Part shown: piece after piece, positions 10,401 to 18,069 of the stretch | Layout of the letters: each line of letters begins with the position of its first letter | How positions within the stretch are numbered: the stretch's first letter is position 1 | From: Methylomonas methanica | GTDB taxonomy: Bacteria; Pseudomonadota; Gammaproteobacteria; Methylococcales; Methylomonadaceae | Length of the DNA: 64,000 bases | Assembly (NCBI RefSeq): GCF_001644035.1 | Contig: NZ_LUUG01000082.1 | Coordinates: 177,231-241,230 of the forward strand | Direction of reading: 5' to 3' | Made by a program: the position numbers and the translations under genes | Notes under the pieces: generated by a model | The model's input: only the letters and a program-made list of their open reading frames with translations | Database searches by the model: none | Told to the model about the DNA's origin: nothing

Positions 10401-10672
10401 TGCTGCGCCAAAGCAGCATCAATATCGCCGTCATCGATCCGGCCCTGCGCGTAAAATTCTCGGAACTGTGCGGCAGACAAATAACAACGGATACCGGTTA
10501 ACTGGGTAAATTCCGCCAGCGCTTGCTCGAACGGCAAATGCTGAAAGCCATGCAAGGTATTGTGATGCACGAAATCGTTAATCGGCCCCTGTCCCGGCAG
10601 GACATGATCCAGGTGGTGGATTGCGTCTATGATGATTTGCCGGGGGGATAGAGCGTTTGTAGCGGATGCCAT
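7478..10672 (-). CDS. dabA: DabA-like inorganic carbon transporter subunit (DUF2309)
   Basis: Peripheral cytoplasmic subunit of the DAB dissolved-inorganic-carbon system, thought to hydrate CO2 in one direction when energised by its membrane partner. At 1064 residues it belongs to the long DabA1-like type. The four residues equivalent to the zinc and catalytic set of Halothiobacillus DabA are visible: Cys536 and Asp538 in FFCMDERE, His726 in ILGHGS, and Cys741 in HDCGACGG. The N-terminal HHNTLHGFQHLPFEQAL motif is also typical. It ends with a 4-base overlap into the NuoL-like gene. Upstream, about 300 bases of repeat separate it from another NuoM-like gene. Confidence 0.93.
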   Translation of the reverse strand: MASATNALSPRQIIIDAIHHLDHVLPGQGPINDFVHHNTLHGFQHLPFEQALAEFTQLTGIRCYLSAAQFREFYAQGRIDDGDIDAALAQQYGAALEAAVCSVNGKTITRHMLYRLSLLNDLQALTPAQFDWQVRELGVLDKPSATGETTRALWHGLLGKLGLQMLDLHPEDLLDLSAEQIQQWLPDSTDAGAEQQMRRNELENLNKLFSDVGDSLTLRGLLLALTGKDLLDTVRPQLIRLCASLLDEGLAAWRLPKREELGLYEAWRESLIYDAQPVFQELNDWQGVTSALPADAIDAIAQQLAALAIPEPHWAGYLQRLALELPGWSGLINWRETHPNYQADDETKPLLADYLAIRLTLDRLYAQQVCWQQWHCEAQLDKLRGYFSKNLAEFSVRQALFQGHLPEYLALAAQALLDNVPRDKQAWQTLAERVWTWQLSPLAASALSVYNQGWRLYRVCQLLDFRASDMQNLPKAQLLACLDTIDALSDHERNTIWLTAYERHYQQALLQALHANHGRGRWAKRDSRPAAQVFFCMDEREESFRRHLEELNPHIETLGAAGFFGVAMNYKALDDHHVTPLCPVVVTPVHQVDEVAIPGHEQQLIGHKRGLRLANQLSYLLYQGMRVSLLRAYPLTYILAPVKLWRLLAKSLLPSWQRRLEHGWQALMVPAVPTHLHFTATDNEHAASAGLTLGFTDQEQADRVAQFLRTTGLTYGFARVVAILGHGSTSQNNPHEAAHDCGACGGRRGGPNARVFAAMANRREVRDLLRAAGIEIPEDTWFIGAQHDTCSDLISWYDLDQVPEHMQSSLQQVQNALAEADRSAAAERCRRFASSGYPRTAQAALLHVENRAVDLSQVRPEFGHATNAAAFIGRRSATQGVFFDRRLFLISYDPTQDADGTILENILLTAGPVGAGINLEYYFSTVNNDRLGCGTKIPHNVTGLFGVMEGAGSDLRTGLPLQMVEIHEAMRLQIIVEAKTAVLEQIYGRQESLRELIGGGWVHLSAKDPDSGEIFVFQRGVGFVRWQPGDIELPLRDNSPDCYRDETQPVAPMLIKQPELMGVA

Positions 10673-10695
10673 AATACTTTCAGCCTTTGAACGGT

Positions 10696-10921
10696 GTCGC
10701 TAGCGCGACGGCTGTTTTAATGTCGGTTCTGGGACCGACAGCCGAGATACTTTCTTTTGCATCGCCAAAAGAAAGTATCCAAAGAAAAGGCGACCCGAAT
10801 GCCGCTTGACTCCTGCGCGCCAAAGCTTTTGCCGAGGGTTTTCGGAAGGGGCTTCCCAGCCCCTCCGAAAACGAGCGGCATCCCTGCCGCTCCCCTAACG
10901 GGCTGTTCTCGGCAAAAGCTT
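10696..10921. repeat. hairpin-rich intergenic repeat element inside the DAB-type cluster
   Basis: The 303-base gap 10673-10975 holds at least six inverted repeats: GTCGC/GCGAC (10696-10709); TGTCGGT/ACCGACA (10721-10740); a 13-bp stem ATACTTTCTTTTG/CAAAAGAAAGTAT (10747-10778); an outer 14-bp pair AAGCTTTTGCCGAG (10823-10836) with its complement at 10908-10921; and, nested inside it, a 15-bp-stem hairpin with one bulged base (10838-10872) and an 8-bp hairpin (10873-10892), both with loop TCCC. The TACTTTCTTTTG...CAAAAGAAAGTA hairpin resembles a dispersed repeat I recall from other proteobacteria. A short minus-strand open frame across it is not protein-like. It could be a nonautonomous mobile repeat, a processing site or an attenuator. 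Confidence 0.75.
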
Positions 10922-10975
10922 CGGTGCTCGGCGCGGCATACGGGAACGAAGCCCTTCCAGCGGCAAGGGTTGTAT

Positions 10976-12451
10976 TCACGGCAACCTCCTCTCCCCCATC
11001 ACCAGTAACATCTTCCCCACCGTCGCCGTAGACAACTCAATCAAAGGCGCCGGCAATAAACCAAACAACACAATCCCGCCCACCAACACTCCGGATGCCA
11101 TCAATTCCAGCGATTTCAAATCGGCGATGTCACGCATCTGCGGTTTGACCGGCCCGGTGAACAGCAAACCGATGGTGCGCATCGCATAAGCCGCGCTGAT
11201 CAAAATGCTTAAACTAAAAAACACCATCAGACCGCCCCATTGCTGAAAGCCGCCGATCAAAGTGTGCAGTTCGGCGATAAAACCCACGGAACCGGGTAGG
11301 CCCATGGCTGCCAGCAAGGTCAAGGTGGTCAAAGTGGCGAAGCGCGGCATAACCTGCACCAGCGAACTGTAATCCTGGATATTGCGGGTATGGGTGCGCT
11401 CGTAGAGCAGGCCCACCAACAGGAACAAAGCGCCGGCGATCAGCCCGTGCGCAGTCATTTGTAGTATCGCGCCGGTAAAGCCGGTTTCATTCAGCGAGGC
11501 GATACCCAGCAACACCACGCCCATATGACTCAAGGACGAGTAAGCCACCATGGCTTTCAGATCGCGCTGCCGCCAGGCCAGCAAGCCGCCGTAGATCATG
11601 CCGAACAGGGCCAGAAACACCAACAATGGTTGAATCAATTTGGCGGCGACCGGCAGCATCACCACGCAGCGCAACAAGCCGTAGGCACCCATTTTCAAAA
11701 GAATGCCGGATAGCAGGATACTAATGGGACTGGGCGCTTCGACGTGAGCCAGCGGCAGCCAGCCATGCAAGGGAAAGATCGGCATTTTCACACCGAACCC
11801 AATCAGAAACCCCAGCAGCACCAGCACTTGTTCGACCTCCGGCATGTTTTGCGCGGCTTGGCCCATCGAGGCCATCAAGGAACCCTGGTTTTCCAAATCG
11901 TATTGACTAATCGCCAGCAGACTCAGCAACATGAACACCGAGCCGCCCATCGTGTACAACACAAAATTCAAACTGGCGGCATGCCGGCGTTTGCCGCCCC
12001 AACGGTCGATCAGGAAAAACAGCGGGATCAAGGTTACTTCCCAGAAGATGTAAAACAGCGCCCAGTCTTGCGCCATGAAGACGCCGAGCATGCCGAATTC
12101 CAACAACAAAACGGAGATGTGATAGCCCTTAATGCTATCGGACAAGGAGAATGAAGCCAGCAGAGAAATACAAGTCAAAAGAGTAGCCAGTACCAGCATC
12201 GGCATCGAAAGGCCGTCCACACCCAGTGCGTATGCACTACCCAGCTTGGGGTTGAGGGGATAGAACTCGCTAAATTGCAGTGCGGTGTCGTTGGCATCGA
12301 ACTGGACCAATAGCAAACAGGCCAGCAACAAAGCCGCCAAACTGAATAGATTAGCTACAATTCTGATCAATCGACTGTTCCGGCCGGAGACCAGTACCAG
12401 CAATATTGCCCCCAGCGCCGGGGTCCATAACAGCGCGCTTAGCATCACCAT
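10976..12451 (-). CDS. NuoM-like antiporter-type subunit of the DAB-type cluster (first of three)
   Basis: Membrane subunit of the complex I / Mrp antiporter family, about 491 residues from the chosen start. It keeps the glutamate (YIFWEVTLIPLFFLID) and lysine (GFGVKMPIFPLHGWLP) that carry ions in NuoM. The frame stays open to a GTG at 12541, but the added residues have no clear ribosome site and are unlike NuoM N-termini; starting at 12451 or 12445 (MLSALLWTPALGA) gives a normal beginning. It is the first gene of the minus-strand block, diverging from the ODP gene, so the operon promoter should lie in 12452-12652. Confidence 0.82.
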   Translation of the reverse strand: MVMLSALLWTPALGAILLVLVSGRNSRLIRIVANLFSLAALLLACLLLVQFDANDTALQFSEFYPLNPKLGSAYALGVDGLSMPMLVLATLLTCISLLASFSLSDSIKGYHISVLLLEFGMLGVFMAQDWALFYIFWEVTLIPLFFLIDRWGGKRRHAASLNFVLYTMGGSVFMLLSLLAISQYDLENQGSLMASMGQAAQNMPEVEQVLVLLGFLIGFGVKMPIFPLHGWLPLAHVEAPSPISILLSGILLKMGAYGLLRCVVMLPVAAKLIQPLLVFLALFGMIYGGLLAWRQRDLKAMVAYSSLSHMGVVLLGIASLNETGFTGAILQMTAHGLIAGALFLLVGLLYERTHTRNIQDYSSLVQVMPRFATLTTLTLLAAMGLPGSVGFIAELHTLIGGFQQWGGLMVFFSLSILISAAYAMRTIGLLFTGPVKPQMRDIADLKSLELMASGVLVGGIVLFGLLPAPLIELSTATVGKMLLVMGERRLP

Positions 12452-12652
12452 CGTTGTCGTCAAAGTCCAATACAGCAAACATTCTAACGACATTTGGTTG
12501 AAAAAAGCCAATCCGACAAAAAATCGGTTGAAATAAACCACGCCGTATCCAACGGCTCATAACTTAGGCGACGGAACCGATTTCGCAAACCCACGGGCTT
12601 CGTGTACCCTACGCCAACCAAAAAGCAACGGGATTTAGGGGGAATCCTTACC

Positions 12653-13405
12653 ATGCGCAACAATGTCACACTATTCAATAGCAGTAATCACCGCTACGTT
12701 TTATTAAACGAAAGCGAGCCGGGCGAAGAAGACGGCATCCCCTCCAACCAATATCTGATAGTGCATAACGGTAAGGGCACATTAATGGATCCGGGCGGCT
12801 TCGGCGTGATGCCGCAAGTGCTCAACGAAATGCTGCAATACCTGAATCCCGACGACATCGAAGCCATTGCGCTCTCTCATCAGGATCCGGATATCGTCGG
12901 CGGCCTGAGCAGCTGGATGAAACTGACGCCGGCACGCATATACGCCTCCCGCATTTGGCTGCGTTTCCTGCCGCATTACGGCATTTCCGGCATGCGCCGT
13001 TTTGTCGGCGTGGCCGATCAGGGCGAAACGGTAAGCTTACACTCCGGCCTGCAATTGCAATTTGTCCCGGCGCATTTCCTGCACTCGCCCGGCCAGATCA
13101 ATGTTTACGACCCGATTTCGAAAATTCTGTTTTCCGGCGACGTCGGCGCGTCAATGGTGCCGAACAATAATTGCGATATTTTCGTTGACGATTTCCAAAA
13201 ACACTTGCCGTTTGCCGAGGGCTTTCATAAACGCTACATGGCCTCCAACCGCGCCTTGCGCTATTGGGTGCAGCAGGTGCGCAAACTGGACGTGGAGCTC
13301 ATTGCACCGCAACATGGCCCGATCTATCGCGGCCAAGCCAAGACCGACTTTCTAAACTGGTTGTACGATTTACAGTGCGGCAGCGATTTGTTGGATCTCG
13401 AATAA
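12653..13405 (+). CDS. ODP-type metallo-beta-lactamase-fold protein (putative oxygen/redox sensor)
   Basis: Protein of 250 residues with the metallo-beta-lactamase fold related to flavodiiron proteins but without a flavodoxin domain, as in oxygen-binding diiron (ODP) proteins. Predicted iron ligands are His76, Asp78 and Asp80 (SHQDPD), His144 (AHFLHSPG), Asp163 (FSGDVGAS) and His221 (APQHGPIY). The ATG at 12653 is preceded by AGGGGGA; an upstream in-frame start is less likely. Its stop codon abuts the start of a GGDEF-EAL gene with no gap. The pair therefore probably forms a sensor and c-di-GMP output unit. The sensing role is by analogy to ODPs that feed chemotaxis. Confidence 0.85.
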   Translation: MRNNVTLFNSSNHRYVLLNESEPGEEDGIPSNQYLIVHNGKGTLMDPGGFGVMPQVLNEMLQYLNPDDIEAIALSHQDPDIVGGLSSWMKLTPARIYASRIWLRFLPHYGISGMRRFVGVADQGETVSLHSGLQLQFVPAHFLHSPGQINVYDPISKILFSGDVGASMVPNNNCDIFVDDFQKHLPFAEGFHKRYMASNRALRYWVQQVRKLDVELIAPQHGPIYRGQAKTDFLNWLYDLQCGSDLLDLE

Positions 13406-15556
13406 ATGGACTATCCGCACAAAAAACCTTCGCAGCTCAAATCGCTGCATATTCATAGCATCCGCACCCTGACCGAATTACTGGAAGCGCAAAACCGTAC
13501 GCAAACCTTCGAGCACGGCATCATCGATCTGGCGATACGCGAGGTCGGCAAGTTGGCGGCGCGCCTGCCGGTGCTGGCCGACAACGAAGCTGCGAAAGCA
13601 GAGGTAGCCGGGCACGCCCAGCGCTGCAAGACCATTGCCGCCAGCCTGACGCTGCTTAACCAGCAGCAGGACAAAGACGCGCAGCGAAACTGCCGGATGA
13701 TTTCCTCGCTGATCACCGAAACCCACGAGCTGTTGCAGAGGATGGAGCTGACGCTGATCGACAAAAGCCTGTTCGAACGGCAATCCGCGGTATTGGAGAA
13801 CATCATCCTCTCCCACGAAAAAGTCACGCAGTGGAAAGAGTTCATCCAAGATATCTTGCTGGAATTTCACGGCTTTTTCCCGTTTAACTTTTTCTCTATC
13901 GCTTTCACCAACGAATCCGGGATCAGCATTTATTTGTATTACCTGGGCCAATACAGCGAAGAAACCAAGAATTTCGTTCGTAAACGCCTGGCAGACAATC
14001 TGCTGGCCGAACTGAAAATTCCAGCCGACACCCTGATTGAGCTGGAAGAGTTTTTCATCACCGGCATTAAACAGCAACGCGACTTCGAGGAAATCGAAAC
14101 GATCACAGTCGGCGTACCGGACGAAAAAATTGGCGTCGGCGGTATCCTCGGCGTCAGTTACGCCTCCGGGCTACGCTTGACGGCTCAAGAACAAAGCATC
14201 ATCCGCTCGTTGCTGGCGGTAATGGTGATGGTGGTCGGCTCCAGCAAGACCTTGTCGCGCACGCTACAGGAACTGGCGTATTACGCCGAACACGATCCGC
14301 TTACCGGTCTGCACAATCGCCGCTATTTTAATGAAATCCTCGAATACGAATTCGGTCGCGCCGCCCGCCATAACGATCAATTCGCGCTGTTATCCATGGA
14401 TTTGGACAACTTTAAAGGTGTCAACGACGGCTTCGGACACATGATCGGCGATCAGGTGCTGGTGCACCTGGGGCAACTGTTGAAAAAACAGCTTCGTAAG
14501 GGCGATGTATTAGTACGTTTGGGCGGAGATGAATTTGCCGCCTTGCTGCCCGGTACCGACGGCCACAGTGCGCTGATCATTGCCGAATCGTTAAGGCAGG
14601 CAGTGCATGATTTCGAATACCAGGTCGATGGACCTTATCAGGAACATATCAGCCTGACAATGTCGGTCGGCGTGGCTACCTTTCCGAGAGACGCGCCGGT
14701 CATTGCCGATTTGCTGGCGGGTGTGGACTTGGCCTTGTATCAAGCCAAAGCCGCCGGCAAAAATTTCGTTTGCCCCTTACACAGCCTGGAAACCGGAATT
14801 GCCCAAAACAAAAAGTTACTGGGCCTGTCGGAAGTGTTGAAAAAGGCCTTAAAGGAGGAGCGCATCGTACCGTATTTCCAGCCAATCATGGCGTGCGCTA
14901 GCGGCGAATTGCACGCTTACGAAGCGCTGGCGCGGCTGACTACCGAAGACGGCGAGATTATCCCGGCCGGGGTGTTTATCGATGCCGCCGACAAATACGG
15001 TATCAGCTTGAATCTGGATCATGTGATGCTGCGCAAGGTCACCGCGTTCATGGCCGAGCAGCGTGCCGCCACCGGCCAAATGCCCACCGTATTCGTTAAT
15101 CTGACGCCGCAGGAAATTCAGCGCCGCGACATTTTGCAATATGCCGAAGACCTCTGCCGGCAATACCACATCCCGCCGAAAAAACTGGTATTCGAAGTCA
15201 CCGAGCGCGAAGCCATCGGCGATTTATCCAATATGCGCAAATTTTTAAGCAATTTGCGGGAGAAGGGCTTTGCCTTTGCGCTGGACGATTTCGGCAGCGG
15301 TTACAATTCCTTCCATTATCTGCGCGACCTACATTTCGAATACGTCAAGATCGACGGCGCGTTTATTGCCAACATAGTCGAATCCGAGGTCGATAGCGTG
15401 CTGATCGAAAATCTGAATCGGCTCTGTCAGCAATTGGGCATGAAGACCCTGGCGGAATTTGTCGAATCGGAAGAAATCCTGACCCGCCTAAGGGCGATGG
15501 GCGTCGATTATGTCCAGGGCTTTCATTTGGGCTTGCCTAGAGCGCGTTTCCTGTAA
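13406..15556 (+). CDS. GAF-like/GGDEF/EAL c-di-GMP protein partnered with ODP
   Basis: Soluble 716-residue protein. Residues ~1-130 are helical; ~130-285 look like a GAF-type sensor (FPFNFFSIAF, GGILGVSYASG). The GGDEF domain has an intact GGDEF at 373-377 and an inhibitory RxxD site at 364-367. The EAL domain has EAL at 506-508 and the later catalytic signatures (FEVTERE, LDDFGSGYNS, VKIDG, KTLAEFVES). Both cyclase and phosphodiesterase activities are therefore possible. No membrane segment is seen. It starts at the base after the ODP stop, implying translational coupling. I infer that oxygen or redox state read by the ODP sets its net activity. Confidence 0.9.
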   Translation: MDYPHKKPSQLKSLHIHSIRTLTELLEAQNRTQTFEHGIIDLAIREVGKLAARLPVLADNEAAKAEVAGHAQRCKTIAASLTLLNQQQDKDAQRNCRMISSLITETHELLQRMELTLIDKSLFERQSAVLENIILSHEKVTQWKEFIQDILLEFHGFFPFNFFSIAFTNESGISIYLYYLGQYSEETKNFVRKRLADNLLAELKIPADTLIELEEFFITGIKQQRDFEEIETITVGVPDEKIGVGGILGVSYASGLRLTAQEQSIIRSLLAVMVMVVGSSKTLSRTLQELAYYAEHDPLTGLHNRRYFNEILEYEFGRAARHNDQFALLSMDLDNFKGVNDGFGHMIGDQVLVHLGQLLKKQLRKGDVLVRLGGDEFAALLPGTDGHSALIIAESLRQAVHDFEYQVDGPYQEHISLTMSVGVATFPRDAPVIADLLAGVDLALYQAKAAGKNFVCPLHSLETGIAQNKKLLGLSEVLKKALKEERIVPYFQPIMACASGELHAYEALARLTTEDGEIIPAGVFIDAADKYGISLNLDHVMLRKVTAFMAEQRAATGQMPTVFVNLTPQEIQRRDILQYAEDLCRQYHIPPKKLVFEVTEREAIGDLSNMRKFLSNLREKGFAFALDDFGSGYNSFHYLRDLHFEYVKIDGAFIANIVESEVDSVLIENLNRLCQQLGMKTLAEFVESEEILTRLRAMGVDYVQGFHLGLPRARFL

Positions 15557-15561
15557 ACACC

Positions 15562-16026
15562 ATGCAAATACACATGATCGCCGTTGGCAACAAAATGCCG
15601 GACTGGGTACAGCAAGGTTATAATGAATACACCAAGCGGCTGCCGCGTGAATGCGAATTGCTGTTAAAGGAAATCGCCCCGGACAAGCGCCGTAGCGGCG
15701 ACATTGCCCGGATAACCAAGGACGAAGGAGAACGCATGATAGCGGCATTGCCCAGCCGGGCGCACGTGGTGACGCTGGACATTCCCGGCAAGCCCTGGAC
15801 CACGCCGAATCTGGCGCAAGCGCTGCAACGTTGGCTAGGCAACGGTCAGCCGGTCGCGTTGATGATAGGCGGGCCGGAAGGCTTATCCCAGCAAGTACGC
15901 GACCTGGCCCAGGAATCCTGGAGTTTATCGCCGCTGACTTTTCCGCATCCCTTGGTTCGAGTGATTGTCGCTGAACAAATCTACCGGGCTTGGAGTCTGC
16001 TGAATAACCACCCTTATCATCGTTAA
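15562..16026 (+). CDS. rlmH: 23S rRNA pseudouridine-1915 N3-methyltransferase RlmH
   Basis: SPOUT-class methyltransferase of 154 residues, the standard length. It methylates pseudouridine 1915 in helix 69 of 23S rRNA on assembled 70S ribosomes, using S-adenosylmethionine. Seen in the sequence: the N-terminal MQIHMIAVGNKMPDWV, and the knot-forming C-terminal part with LMIGGPEGL, SLSPLTFPHPLVR and AEQIYRAWSLLNNHPYHR, all diagnostic. It begins 5 bases after the GGDEF-EAL gene and ends 4 bases before maf, so the three may share a transcript. No clear Shine-Dalgarno is visible. Confidence 0.96.
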   Translation: MQIHMIAVGNKMPDWVQQGYNEYTKRLPRECELLLKEIAPDKRRSGDIARITKDEGERMIAALPSRAHVVTLDIPGKPWTTPNLAQALQRWLGNGQPVALMIGGPEGLSQQVRDLAQESWSLSPLTFPHPLVRVIVAEQIYRAWSLLNNHPYHR

Positions 16027-16030
16027 GCGC

Positions 16031-16602
<572 letters not shown>

Positions 16603-16606
<4 letters not shown>

Positions 16607-18060
16607 GCGAAGAAATATTAATCAACGTCACGCCGCCGGAAACGAGAGTAGCGGTGATCGAAAACGGCGTACTGCAAGAACTGATTATCGAGCGGGTGCG
16701 GCAAAAAGGCTTGGTCGGCAACATTTACAAAGGCGAGGTGTGCCGGGTGTTGCCGGGCATGCAGGCGGCCTTTGTCGATATTGGTTTGGAAAAAGCGGCG
16801 TTTTTACATTTATCCGATTTCAGCAGCAAGGAGCTGGCCGAAAAAGCCTCGGAAAATATCGAGCACTATCTAAAGGAAGGCCAAAAACTGGTGGTACAAG
16901 TCACCAAAGATCCGCTCGGCAACAAGGGCGCGCGACTGACCACCGACATTTCCATTCCCTCCCGCTATCAGGTTTATATGCCTTATGCCGGCAACTCCGG
17001 CGTGTCGCAACGCATCGAATGCGAATCCGAGCGCACCCGCTTGCGGGCCTGCATCGAAGCTTATCAGCAAAAACACCAAGTACCGGGCGGCTTCATTGCC
17101 CGCACCGCAGCTGAGTGCGTGGAAGACGTGATTCTGTATTCCGACATGACTTTTCTGCACAAACTCTGGGAATCCATCCTGGAAAAAAGCAGTAAAACCA
17201 AGGTCAAAACCTTGATCCATGAAGACCTGCCGCTCAGCATCCGTACCTTACGGGATTTGTACAAAGACGGCATTGAAAAAATCCGCGTCGATTCCAAAGA
17301 AACATTCCTGAAACTGGTTGAATTTGCCGAAACCTTCGTCCCGGAAATCGTCTCGGTGATCGAGCATTACTCCGGCGAGCGGCCAGTGTTCGACATTTAC
17401 AACGTCGAGGACGAGATCAGCAAGGCGCTGGACCGCAAGGTCAAACTCAAATCCGGCGGCCATCTGGTGTTCGACCAGACCGAATCGATGACCACGGTGG
17501 ACGTCAACACCGGCGGTTACGTCGGCGGCCGCAATCTGGAAGAAACCATCTTCAAGACCAATCTGGAAGCGGCGCAGACCATTTCCCGCCAGCTGCGGCT
17601 GCGGAATCTGGGCGGCATCATCATTATCGATTTCATCGATATGCAAAGCGAGGATCACAAAAAACAAGTGCTGACCGCCTTGCAGCGCAACTTGGATAAA
17701 GACCACGCCAAAACCAAAATTACCGAAGTATCCGCGCTGGGCCTGGTGGAAATGACCCGCAAACGCACGCGGGAAAGTCTGGAACACATCCTCTGCGAAC
17801 CTTGCTCGACCTGCGGCGGACGTGGCGTCCTGAAAACCCCGGAATCGATTTGTCTGGAAGTTTTTCGGGAAATTATTCGGGTGGTCAGGCAATACAATGT
17901 CCAACAAATCTTGGTATTGGCGTCCGAGCAAGTCGTGGAAATGCTGCTCGACGAAGAAGCCGATATGTTGGCGGAGCTGGAAATGTTCTTGAAAGTCGGC
18001 ATCAAAATCCGCGCCGAAGCCGAATACAATCAGGAGCACTACGACGTGGTGTTGTTATAG
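16603..18060 (+). CDS. rng: ribonuclease G
   Basis: Endoribonuclease of the RNase E/G family, 485 residues, acting on 16S rRNA 5' maturation and on mRNA decay. It begins MSEEILINVTPPETRVAV, has an S1-like RNA-binding region (QKGLVGNIYKGEVCRVLPG), the catalytic core with magnesium aspartates (TTVDVNTGGYVG, IIIIDFIDM), and the zinc-link CEPCSTCGG. It lacks the long RNase E tail. The frame is open further upstream, but the ATG at 16603 overlapping the maf stop is the family start. The yhdP-like gene follows 9 bases later. Confidence 0.96.
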
Positions 18061-18069
18061 GCGGCTATT

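Noticed and set aside
10680..10979. 99-codon frame across the hairpin repeat
   Set aside because: It is translated inverted-repeat DNA; no protein-like pattern.
2802..12451. A respiratory complex I (nuo) operon
   Set aside because: Only NuoL/NuoM-type subunits are present, none of NuoA-K or NuoN, and DUF2309 and carbonic anhydrase genes are interleaved.
17248..18039. 263-codon minus-strand frame inside rng
   Set aside because: Phe/Gln/Asp-rich antisense shadow of a conserved ribonuclease.
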